The notes beneath the pieces were generated by a model, which searched no databases, was not told the DNA's origin, and saw only the letters and a program-made list of their open reading frames with translations. A DNA stretch of 8,097 nt from Pseudomonadota bacterium. Lineage in GTDB: Bacteria; Pseudomonadota; Gammaproteobacteria; Burkholderiales; Gallionellaceae. Positions 1 through 5,510 of this stretch are shown piece by piece (within the stretch, counting starts at the first letter, position 1; the number at the start of each line of letters is the position of its first letter). The stretch covers positions 1,662 through 9,758 of the forward strand of contig JAJXTT010000040.1 in the NCBI GenBank assembly GCA_021783525.1, given 5' to 3'. The translations under genes were made by a program, and so were the position numbers.

Positions 1-449
1 CGCCGCTGGTCTATCGCCTGCTGTTCGTGCATGCGCTCATACTCATGGTCGGCGGGCATTACACCTATGCCGAAGTGCCGCTGGGATACTGGATGGAGCA
101 CTGGTTCGGGTTCCTGCGCAACGATTACGACAAGATCGGACATTTCGCGCAGGGCTTCGTGCCGGCCCTGCTGTTCCGTGAGTTGCTGCTGCGCAGCTCG
201 CCGTTGCAACGCGGCAAACTGCTGTTCACGCTGGTAACGGCGAGTTGCCTTGCGGTCAGCGCCAGCTACGAACTTGTCGAATGGGCAGCAGCGATCACCA
301 TGGGCCAGGGAGCAGACGCATTTCTCGGCACGCAGGGCGATCCTTGGGATACACAGACGGATATGTTGATGGCGCTGATCGGGGCGATATGCGCGCAGAT
401 GTTGTTGGGGAAGGTGCAGGACAGACAGCTTGGTCAAAGTCACAAGTAG
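1..449 (+). CDS. DUF2238 (YjdF-like) inner-membrane protein, 3' part
   Basis: The reading frame is open from the window edge (first full codon at base 3) to a TAG at 447-449, giving 148 residues; the start lies outside. The text GHYTYAEVPLGYWM, then RNDYDKIGHFAQGF, SASYELVEW and DPWDTQTDMLMALIGA is the conserved core of DUF2238, the family of E. coli YjdF. Family members are about 200 residues, so roughly 50-60 N-terminal residues are missing. Hydrophobic stretches (RLLFVHALILMVGG, FVPALLFRELLL, the LVTASCLAVSASY segment, MLMALIGAICAQMLL) fit a multi-pass inner-membrane protein. The acidic, histidine and tryptophan residues near membrane borders (DKIGH, YELVEW, DPWDTQ) are the family signature, but I know of no established biochemical role. 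The gene converges on ampG with only 39 bases between stops, and its last codons lie inside a palindromic repeat. I am confident of the family, not of any function. Confidence 0.8.
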   Translation, partial: PLVYRLLFVHALILMVGGHYTYAEVPLGYWMEHWFGFLRNDYDKIGHFAQGFVPALLFRELLLRSSPLQRGKLLFTLVTASCLAVSASYELVEWAAAITMGQGADAFLGTQGDPWDTQTDMLMALIGAICAQMLLGKVQDRQLGQSHK

Positions 450-480
450 GGTGGGCACGCTTTTGTGCCCACGCTACTTG
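443..480. repeat. 38-base near-perfect palindrome, REP-like, between convergent genes
   Basis: The inner arms GTGGGCAC (451-458) and GTGCCCAC (465-472) flank a 6-base loop GCTTTT. One G-G mismatch (450/473) follows, then outer arms CAAGTAG (443-449) and CTACTTG (474-480), for 15 paired positions. No T-run follows on either strand, so it is not a canonical intrinsic terminator, though it could slow or protect both convergent transcripts. The core (GTAGGGTGGGCAC and its inverse) resembles palindromic intergenic repeats I recall from many proteobacterial genomes; copy number here cannot be judged. The stop codon of the upstream gene (447-449) lies inside the left arm. Confidence 0.7.
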
Positions 481-488
481 GCTTACAT

Positions 489-1748
489 CTATAACTGGGC
501 ATCACCGGAAGACGCCTTCCATGGCGCAACTTTGAGCAACAGCAACATCCCCGGTATTGCCAACAGCGCGCACAAAAAGAAAAAATTCATCCACCCCATC
601 GTCTCCACCAGCCACCCCGTCGCTGCATTGGCGAAGGTGCGCGGCATCGCCATCAAGCTCGTGAACAAGGCGAATTGGGTTGCGGTGTAGGCCGGGTGGG
701 TGGTGCGCGCCATAAAGGCGACGAAGGCCACGGTGCCCAGCCCCACCCCCAGCGCTTCCATCCCGATGACCAGCGCCAACTGGGCCCGCTCGATCACGCT
801 GATCTCGGCATGATGGCCGACCGAAGCGAGCCAGGCGAAGCCGAAAATGGACACGACCTGCACCACCCCGAACAGCCACAGCGCGCGGTTGATGCCGATT
901 TTCACCATCCAGAGTCCGCCGAGCAGGCCGCCGATGATGGACGGCCACAGCCCGGCGTTTTTGGCGATCAGCCCGATGTCGGATTTGGAGAAGCCCATGT
1001 CGAGGTAAAACGGCGTTGCCAGCGCGGTGCACATGCTGTCGCCGAGTTTGTAGAACAGCAGAAAGGCGAGGATGAGCAGCGCGCTTTGCCAGCCCTGGCG
1101 CGTGATGAATTCGCGGAAGGGTTCGACCACCGCCTCGCGCAGCGTCTTGGGTGGCGATGCCCGGTGCGGTTCCTTTACCATCATCGTCATTGCCATGCCG
1201 GGCAGCATGAACAGCGCGGTGATAATGAACACCAGGTTCCACGGCAGGTGGTCGGCTAGGATCAGCGACAGGGAGCCCGGCACCAGCCCGGCGATGCGGT
1301 AGGCATTGACATGGATCGCGTTGCCCAGGCCCAGCTCCTCATCACTCAACAGTTCGCGGCGATAGGCGTCGAGCACGATATCCTGAGTCGCGCTGAGGAC
1401 GGCGAGCAGCGTGGCCACCCAGGCGATCGCGACCAGATCCCTGCCCGGAGAAAAACCACCCATGGCAGCGATCACAGCCAGCAGGCCGATCTGGGTCAGC
1501 AGCATCCAGCCGCGCCGGCGTCCCATGACGGGCACCGCATAGCGATCCAGCAACGGCGACCAGAGAAACTTCCAGGTATAGGGAAACTGGATCAGCGCAA
1601 ACAGCCCGATGGTCTTCAGGTCGACATGCTCGCTGCGCAGCCAGGCCGGCAAGAGGTTGAACAGCAGGAACAACGGCAGACCGGACGAGAAACCCGTGAA
1701 TACGCAGATGAGCATGCGCTTCGTGAAGAGTTGCTCCCAAACCGTCAT
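489..1748 (-). CDS. ampG: AmpG-type muropeptide permease (MFS)
   Basis: A 419-residue major-facilitator protein. AmpG imports GlcNAc-1,6-anhydro-MurNAc and its peptide forms from periplasm to cytoplasm for cell-wall recycling, driven by the proton gradient. The N-terminal region is typical of AmpG: FTGFSSGLPLFLLFNLLPAWL (about 18-37), then QFPYTWKFLWSPLLDRY (54-70) and the basic loop GRRRGW (76-81). TQDIVLDAYRREL (121-133) and a central basic loop near 192-220 divide the two halves; about 12 hydrophobic segments run to LLLLKVAPW near the C-terminus. It starts with ATG, 3 bases after the metW stop, with no clear Shine-Dalgarno sequence, suggesting translation coupled to metW. It is last in the metX-metW-ampG run. 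A cell-wall transporter behind methionine genes has no obvious functional logic, and I infer simple co-transcription. Exact substrate is inferred from family only. Confidence 0.87.
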   Translation of the reverse strand: MTVWEQLFTKRMLICVFTGFSSGLPLFLLFNLLPAWLRSEHVDLKTIGLFALIQFPYTWKFLWSPLLDRYAVPVMGRRRGWMLLTQIGLLAVIAAMGGFSPGRDLVAIAWVATLLAVLSATQDIVLDAYRRELLSDEELGLGNAIHVNAYRIAGLVPGSLSLILADHLPWNLVFIITALFMLPGMAMTMMVKEPHRASPPKTLREAVVEPFREFITRQGWQSALLILAFLLFYKLGDSMCTALATPFYLDMGFSKSDIGLIAKNAGLWPSIIGGLLGGLWMVKIGINRALWLFGVVQVVSIFGFAWLASVGHHAEISVIERAQLALVIGMEALGVGLGTVAFVAFMARTTHPAYTATQFALFTSLMAMPRTFANAATGWLVETMGWMNFFFLCALLAIPGMLLLLKVAPWKASSGDAQL

Positions 1749-1751
1749 GGA

Positions 1752-2354
1752 TTAAACGTCGAGACGGAAGCGATATACCGCGGTGCTTCCAAGCAGGTTG
1801 GGCATTGCATGCACGTTCCTGCCGCCTGCCATGACATGCCGTCCGAGCACACGGATATGCAGGTGCGCACAAAGGAATTCGAAGTCGTCCAGCGTGCACA
1901 GGTGGACGTTGGGCGTGTCGTACCACTGGTAGGGCAATTCGTCCGAAACCGGCATGTTGCCCAGCAACACCTGCAAACGGTTCTTCCAGTAGCCGAAGTT
2001 GGGGAAGCTGACGATGCCTTCGCGTCCCACACGCACGATTTCGTTCATCAGCGCCTCGGTATGGCGCGTTGCCTGCAATGTCTGCGACAGGATGACGAAA
2101 TCGAAAGACTGATTTTCGAAATCGGCGATGCCGGATTCAAGGTCGCTCTGGATCACGTTGACATTGTTGGCGATACAAGCCGCAATGTTCGCGTCGCTGA
2201 TTTCCACACCGTAACCCTGCACCTCGCGCGTCTCGCGCAGGTAGCGCAACAGGCTGCCGTCGCCGCAGCCGAGGTCGAGGACGGACGAACCCGGGGGTAT
2301 CCAGGCCGCGATGGCCGCAAAGTCCGGACGCGATTCGATGATGGAGCTATTCAT
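1752..2354 (-). CDS. metW: MetW, methyltransferase-fold partner of MetX
   Basis: A 200-residue protein with a Rossmann methyltransferase fold. Motif I is VLDLGCGDG (25-33), the acidic end of strand 2 is in GVEI (E51), and D71 in QSDLE is motif III. SFDFVILSQTLQA (83-95), SFPNFGYWKNR (116-126) and the C-terminal DDFEFLC and HLHIRVLGR segments are characteristic of MetW rather than of general methyltransferases. In proteobacteria MetW is needed with MetX for methionine synthesis and is thought to support the acyltransferase; a methyl-transfer reaction is not established. The ATG overlaps the metX stop in an ATGA, so the two proteins are probably made together. An AAGGGG stretch about 5 bases ahead serves as ribosome binding site inside the metX end. 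Length is normal for the family. Confidence 0.95.
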   Translation of the reverse strand: MNSSIIESRPDFAAIAAWIPPGSSVLDLGCGDGSLLRYLRETREVQGYGVEISDANIAACIANNVNVIQSDLESGIADFENQSFDFVILSQTLQATRHTEALMNEIVRVGREGIVSFPNFGYWKNRLQVLLGNMPVSDELPYQWYDTPNVHLCTLDDFEFLCAHLHIRVLGRHVMAGGRNVHAMPNLLGSTAVYRFRLDV

Positions 2355-3484
2355 GCGACCCCTTCCTGCGCCACGCGGTCCAGATAATTGCGCATCACCG
2401 AGAAATACTGCTCGTCATCCATCAGGAACGAATCATGTCCGTGTTGTGAAGAGATCTCCGCATAGCTCACATCCAGTTTGTTGTGCAGCAGCGCATGCAC
2501 GATCTCGCGTGAACGCCCCGGCGAAAAACGCCAGTCCGTGGTGAACGACACCACGAGGAATTTTGCCTTGGCTGCCGCGAAGGCGCGATTCAGATTGCCG
2601 TCGAGCTCGCGGGCGGGGTCGAAGTAGTCCAGCGCCTTGGTCATCAGCAGGTAGGTGTTGGCATCGAAGTAGGCGGCGAACTTGTCGCCCTGGTAGCGCA
2701 GGTAAGACTCGATCTGGAACTCGATATCGAAACTGAAATTCAGCTTGCCCGAGCGCAGCTCGCGCCCGAACTTGTCCGCCATCGCATCGTCGGACAGATA
2801 GGTGATATGACCAAGCATGCGTGCCAGGCGCAGGCCGCGCGTGGGGACTACGCCATGCTGGTAGAAATCGCCGCTGTGAAAATCCGGATCGGTCAGGATG
2901 GCATTGCGCGCAACGTCGTTGAAGGCGATGTTCTGCGCGGTGAGATGCGGCGCCGAAGCGATGGCCAGCACGTGCCGCACGCGTTCGGGATAGGACAGCG
3001 CCCATTGCATCGCCTGCATGCCGCCCAGGCTCCCGCCGATCACGGCAGCGAATTGAGTGATGCCGAGTAGTGTGGCGAGGCGCGCCTGGGATTCCACCCA
3101 GTCTTCCACGGTGACGACCGGAAAGCTTGCACCATAGGGTTTACCGGTCTGCGGGTCGATGCTGGAAGGCCCTGTCGAGCCATGACAACCGCCGAGGTTG
3201 TTCAGCCCGATGACGAAGAACTTCTCGGTATCGATGGGTTTGCCCGGTCCCACCATATTGTCCCACCAGCCGATGTTCTTCTCGTTGTCGGCGTAGAACC
3301 CGGCGACATGATGATGGCCGGACAGTGCGTGACAGATCAGGATGGCATTGGATTTGCCGGCGTTCAATGTGCCATAAGTCTCGTACATCAGTTCATAGCG
3401 CGGCAGCACTGCACCGCTCTTGACTGTGAGCGGTGTATCAAACGATGCGCGCTGTGCGCTGACGATGCCGACCGAAGCGTTCAA
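2351..3484 (-). CDS. metX: MetX, homoserine O-acyltransferase (probably succinyl type)
   Basis: A 377-residue alpha/beta-hydrolase enzyme that acylates homoserine, the first committed step to methionine, in the cytoplasm. The catalytic triad is visible: nucleophile S152 in GGSLGG (150-155), D317 in TTDWRFSPG, and H350 in QHGHDSF. CHALSGHHHVAG (51-62) and LNNLGGCHGSTGPSS (94-108) are the usual family blocks. Annotation of MetX as acetyl- or succinyltransferase depends on a few residues; the arginine two positions after the catalytic Asp (R319), together with the metW neighbour, agrees with the succinyl-CoA class common in betaproteobacteria, as I recall it. The start is TTG at 3484-3482, chosen because GGAG lies 5 bases before it, N-A-S-V-G-I leads directly into the fold, and no ATG occurs before residue 33. 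A SAM-II riboswitch and terminator precede it. Confidence 0.95.
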   Translation of the reverse strand: MNASVGIVSAQRASFDTPLTVKSGAVLPRYELMYETYGTLNAGKSNAILICHALSGHHHVAGFYADNEKNIGWWDNMVGPGKPIDTEKFFVIGLNNLGGCHGSTGPSSIDPQTGKPYGASFPVVTVEDWVESQARLATLLGITQFAAVIGGSLGGMQAMQWALSYPERVRHVLAIASAPHLTAQNIAFNDVARNAILTDPDFHSGDFYQHGVVPTRGLRLARMLGHITYLSDDAMADKFGRELRSGKLNFSFDIEFQIESYLRYQGDKFAAYFDANTYLLMTKALDYFDPARELDGNLNRAFAAAKAKFLVVSFTTDWRFSPGRSREIVHALLHNKLDVSYAEISSQHGHDSFLMDDEQYFSVMRNYLDRVAQEGVA

Positions 3485-3493
3485 TGGAACTCC
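3482..3493 (-). promoter_or_regulatory. Ribosome binding site and TTG start of metX
   Basis: GGAG (3493-3490) is followed by a 5-base spacer and the TTG start codon (3484-3482). The site abuts the last T of the terminator tract, so the leader has no spare sequence between transcription switch and translation start. This site decides for the TTG start. Confidence 0.75.
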
Positions 3494-3529
3494 AAAAAGA
3501 AAACCCGCGCAGCCTGGGCTAGAGCGGGT
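3494..3529 (-). terminator. Riboswitch-controlled intrinsic terminator in the metX leader
   Basis: The outer stem ACCCGC (3529-3524) pairs with GCGGGT (3508-3503). Above a small mismatch, C3522-G3510 and AGC (3520-3518) with GCT (3513-3511) close a 4-base loop. The tail reads TTTTCTTTTT (3503-3494). It lies between the SAM-II aptamer and the metX ribosome binding site, where a terminator would stop metX-metW-ampG transcripts. Its 5' arm CCCGC can instead pair with GCGGG of the aptamer. Confidence 0.82.
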
Positions 3530-3530
3530 C

Positions 3531-3588
3531 TCCTCGCTTTAGCTGGTATATTTAGCGTGCCCCGCAAGCTGAACTCAAATCGGCACGT
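3531..3588 (-). promoter_or_regulatory. SAM-II riboswitch aptamer upstream of metX
   Basis: Read on the minus strand, P1 pairs CGTGCC (3587-3582) with GGCACG (3561-3556), six perfect pairs. The enclosed region begins with GATTTGA (3581-3575) and ends with GCTTGC (3569-3564). Downstream are CTAAAT (3555-3550) and GCTAAAG (3543-3537). The pseudoknot forms between GCTTGC and GC-T-AA-A-GC (3543-3536), leaving T3541 unpaired, as expected for the U that contacts the ligand in SAM-II. These boxes, their order and spacing match the SAM-II (metA) consensus as I remember it, including GATTTG, TTGC and GCTAAA. SAM-II senses S-adenosylmethionine and is known before metA and metX genes, mostly in alphaproteobacteria. 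SAM-V shares the fold and is the main alternative. No covariance-model score was computed. Confidence 0.87.
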
Positions 3589-3594
3589 GGCTAA

Positions 3595-3623
3595 AGTGTC
3601 TGTGTTTTGCCGTATCGTGTCAA
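3595..3623 (-). promoter_or_regulatory. Probable sigma-70 promoter for the metX leader
   Basis: A consensus -35 TTGACA (3623-3618) is followed after 17 bases by GACACT (3600-3595), a weak -10 with three of six consensus positions. Transcription would begin near 3588, immediately at the first base pair of the SAM-II aptamer, which supports the assignment despite the poor -10. Confidence 0.55.
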
Positions 3624-3664
3624 CCCCAGCGCCTACGCGGTGTGCAGAGAGAAGAGATGCGGAA

Positions 3665-3691
3665 CCGGATTCGCGCCGCCCGGTGATCCGG
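3665..3691 (-). terminator. Hairpin just after hemB, weak terminator candidate
   Basis: CCGGAT (3691-3686) pairs with ATCCGG (3670-3665) around a GC-rich 15-base loop, starting right after the hemB stop. Only a pyrimidine-rich stretch without a T-run follows, so termination would be inefficient or need Rho. It may only protect the hemB transcript end. Confidence 0.3.
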
Positions 3692-4693
3692 CTATTTGTT
3701 CAGCCACCTGGATGCATCCAGCGCAAAATAGGTCAGTATCCCGTCTGCCCCGGCGCGCTTGAACGCCAGCAACGCTTCCAGCACGCAGGCCTCCTCGTCC
3801 AGCCAGCCGTTCTGCGCGGCAGCTTTCAACATGGCATATTCGCCGCTCACCTGGTAGACGAAAGTCGGCGCCTTGAATTCGTCTTTCACACGCCGAACGA
3901 TATCGAGGTAAGGCATGCCGGGTTTGACCATCACCATGTCTGCGCCTTCCTGCAGGTCGAGACCGACTTCCCACAGCGCTTCGTCGGAGTTGGCCGGATC
4001 CATCTGGTAGGTATACTTGTTGCCCTTGCCCAGGTTCCCGCTGGAGCCGACCGCATCGCGGAACGGGCCGTAGAAGCTGGAAGCATATTTGGCGGAATAC
4101 GCCATGATGCGGGTGTAGATGTGCTTGTGTTCGTCCAGCGCCGCGCGCACTGCGCCGATGCGTCCATCCATCATGTCGGATGGGGCAACGATGTCTGCAC
4201 CTGCAGCGGCATGGCATTGCGCCTGCTTTGCCAGTACCACCACGGTCTCGTCATTCAGGACATAGCCGCTGTCGTCGATCAGGCCATCCTGACCATGGGT
4301 GGTATAGGGATCGAGGGCGACGTCGGTCATCACGCCCAAGTCCGGGAAGTTCTTCTTCAGCGCCGCAACCACGCGCGGTACAAGACCATCCGGGTTATAG
4401 GCCTCGCGCGCATCCAGGCTTTTCAGCGGCGCATCGATGACCGGGAAGATGGCCATCACCGGAACGCCCAGCTTCATGCATTGCTCCGCATCCTTCAACA
4501 ACAGATCCAGCGTCTTGCGTTGCACGCCCGGCATGGACTTGACGTCCTCGGCTTTGTTGCTGCCTTCAAGCACGAAGACCGGGTAGATGAAATCCTTTGG
4601 AGTGAGTATATGCTCTCGCATCATGTCCCGTGAAAACTGGTCACGGCGCATACGGCGCATTCTGCTTTGGGGATATTGTCCGAGTGTTTGCAT
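3692..4693 (-). CDS. hemB: HemB, 5-aminolevulinate dehydratase (porphobilinogen synthase), magnesium type
   Basis: A 333-residue cytoplasmic enzyme joining two 5-aminolevulinate molecules into porphobilinogen. The two active-site lysines are K202 in YSAKYASSFYGPFRD and K257 in MVMVKPGMPYLD, 55 residues apart as in characterised enzymes. The loop that carries three zinc-binding cysteines in many HemBs reads DVALDPYTTHGQDG (124-137), with A126, D128 and D136 in their place, so this is the zinc-independent class resembling the Pseudomonas enzyme. The start was set at the ATG at 4693: AGGA lies 6 bases upstream and the protein then opens with MQTLGQYPQSRMRRMRR, as in relatives. An in-frame TTG at 4714 would add seven residues (MLILGIA) but has no ribosome site. 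It is separated from engB by 193 bases containing a candidate antisense-strand RNA, and no convincing hemB promoter was seen. Confidence 0.97.
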   Translation of the reverse strand: MQTLGQYPQSRMRRMRRDQFSRDMMREHILTPKDFIYPVFVLEGSNKAEDVKSMPGVQRKTLDLLLKDAEQCMKLGVPVMAIFPVIDAPLKSLDAREAYNPDGLVPRVVAALKKNFPDLGVMTDVALDPYTTHGQDGLIDDSGYVLNDETVVVLAKQAQCHAAAGADIVAPSDMMDGRIGAVRAALDEHKHIYTRIMAYSAKYASSFYGPFRDAVGSSGNLGKGNKYTYQMDPANSDEALWEVGLDLQEGADMVMVKPGMPYLDIVRRVKDEFKAPTFVYQVSGEYAMLKAAAQNGWLDEEACVLEALLAFKRAGADGILTYFALDASRWLNK

Positions 4694-4744
4694 GGCTATT
4701 CCTAAAATTAACAAGATTTCCGGAACTATTTTCGCATAGCCCCG

Positions 4745-4862
4745 TCTGACTCTCCGAGTAGCGAAAGCTGCTTCCCGTTTCTCCTCCCTGAGCGGGCGTC
4801 TTTACCCTGTAAAGACTTTTGATGCCCCTGACCTCCCCCTTTGGTTCAGGGGCGTTTTTTTT
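4745..4862 (+). ncRNA. Candidate small RNA with two anti-Shine-Dalgarno hairpin loops
   Basis: The plus strand of the hemB-engB gap folds into four consecutive hairpins. (1) GAGTAGC (4756-4762) pairs with GCTGCTT (4767-4773) around a GAAA tetraloop. (2) CCCG (4774-4777) pairs with CGGG (4793-4796), exposing CTCCTCCC (4781-4788). (3) GTCTTTAC (4798-4805) pairs perfectly with GTAAAGAC (4809-4816) over a 3-base loop, followed by TTTT. (4) A terminator stem (4824-4853) has CCTCCCCC (4832-4839) in its loop, then eight Ts. The C-rich loops are complementary to ribosome binding sites. This layout resembles the anti-SD RNAs known as cuckoo/CcsR RNAs and the betaproteobacterial toxic small RNA family, as I recall them. 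The 5' end is a guess: TTAACA (4708-4713) with TCGCAT (4732-4737) at 18 bases is a poor promoter pair placing the start near 4744. No credible open reading frame was found inside. Confidence 0.6.
4824..4862 (+). terminator. Strong intrinsic terminator, plus strand
   Basis: GCCCCTGA (4824-4831) pairs perfectly with TCAGGGGC (4846-4853), followed by G and eight Ts (4855-4862). It points along the plus strand, while both flanking genes run on the minus strand; read the other way there is no T-run. Its existence therefore implies a plus-strand transcript ending here, 24 bases before the engB stop codon. Confidence 0.88.
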
Positions 4863-4886
4863 ATCTTCAATATCCAAAAATTGCCT

Positions 4887-5510
4887 CTATGCGGCTTGGC
4901 TATCCGATGGGCGATCAGTTGCGGTAAACCAGCCGGCAATCACCGCTTCTGCTTCATCCATGCCCAGTTTTTTCAGGCTGGAAAACAATTGGGCTGTGCA
5001 CTGCGGGAAATGTTCCTGCAAAAATTCTTTGACATCGCGCAGTGTCTGCGTCGATTGCTGGCGGCTCAGTTTGTCCGACTTGGTGAGCAGGATATGGATG
5101 GGTTTCCCGGTAGGGGCAAACCAGCCCAGCATGCCTTGATCGCGCTCGGTCAGCGGATGCCGCGCGTCCATGATGACAACGAGGCCGCAGAGTTCTTCGC
5201 GCGTTTGCAGGTACTCGCTCAACAGACGTTCCCAGTGCGCCTGGACGTCCGGCGGTACTTTTGCATAACCGTAGCCCGGAAGGTCGACCAGGAATCTGTT
5301 TTCGCCGAGAGAGAAATAGTTGAGGTGTTGGGTACGGCCAGGTGTCTTGCTGGTGTAAGCCAGCCGGGTGTGGTTGGCCAGCGTGTTGATGGCACTCGAC
5401 TTGCCGGCGTTGGAACGCCCGACGAACGCAACTTCCTTGCCGCCATGCAGCGGCAAGTCTTTCATATGGTTGACGGTGGTGTAAAACTCCGCTTGAGAGA
5501 AAAGTCCCAT
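4887..5510 (-). CDS. engB: EngB (YsxC/YihA) GTPase for ribosome assembly and division
   Basis: A 207-residue GTP-binding protein of the TrmE-Era-EngA-EngB group, which acts in 50S subunit assembly and is linked to cell division. The GTPase motifs are in order: G1 GRSNAGKS (31-38), G2 region TPGRT (56-60), G3 DLPGYG (76-81), G4 TKSD (143-146) and G5 around SSLKK (177-181). YGYAKVP after G3 is typical of EngB. The ATG at 5510-5508 overlaps the hemL stop by one base (TAATG), with GGAAG just upstream, so translation is probably coupled to hemL. The frame stays open further upstream, but that extension lies inside hemL, is rich in Arg, Gly and Cys and has no family resemblance. Its short 3' flank holds the terminator of the opposite-strand RNA. 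Confidence 0.96.
   Translation of the reverse strand: MGLFSQAEFYTTVNHMKDLPLHGGKEVAFVGRSNAGKSSAINTLANHTRLAYTSKTPGRTQHLNYFSLGENRFLVDLPGYGYAKVPPDVQAHWERLLSEYLQTREELCGLVVIMDARHPLTERDQGMLGWFAPTGKPIHILLTKSDKLSRQQSTQTLRDVKEFLQEHFPQCTAQLFSSLKKLGMDEAEAVIAGWFTATDRPSDSQAA

Noticed and set aside
1311..2387. Plus-strand open frame of 358 codons opposite ampG and metW
   Set aside because: It is antisense to two confidently identified genes, has a Gln/His/Arg-rich composition typical of shadow frames, and no family resemblance.
3524..3540. AGGAG-like stretch after GCTAAAG as a ribosome site controlled directly by the aptamer
   Set aside because: No start codon follows at suitable distance; a terminator and a separate GGAG before TTG do.
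3182..4633. Long plus-strand open frame (483 codons) opposite metX and hemB
   Set aside because: It is the antisense of two clear genes and crosses the metX leader; its product shows no recognisable domain. High GC content keeps the antisense frame open.
4712..4714. TTG as the start of hemB (seven extra residues)
   Set aside because: The ATG at 4693 has AGGA at proper spacing and gives the N-terminus typical of HemB; the TTG has neither.
4718..4725. TTCCGGAA perfect 8-base palindrome upstream of hemB as an operator
   Set aside because: It is too short, matches no regulator site I recognise, and is not placed against a convincing promoter.
4641..4877. Minus-strand 78-codon frame across the engB-hemB gap
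   Set aside because: It needs a TTG start without a ribosome site, overlaps the hemB start in another frame, and its sequence is explained by the complement of the RNA hairpins.
4819..5139. Plus-strand 106-codon frame starting inside the terminator
   Set aside because: The start sits in the terminator stem, the T-run is read as codons, and the rest is antisense to engB.
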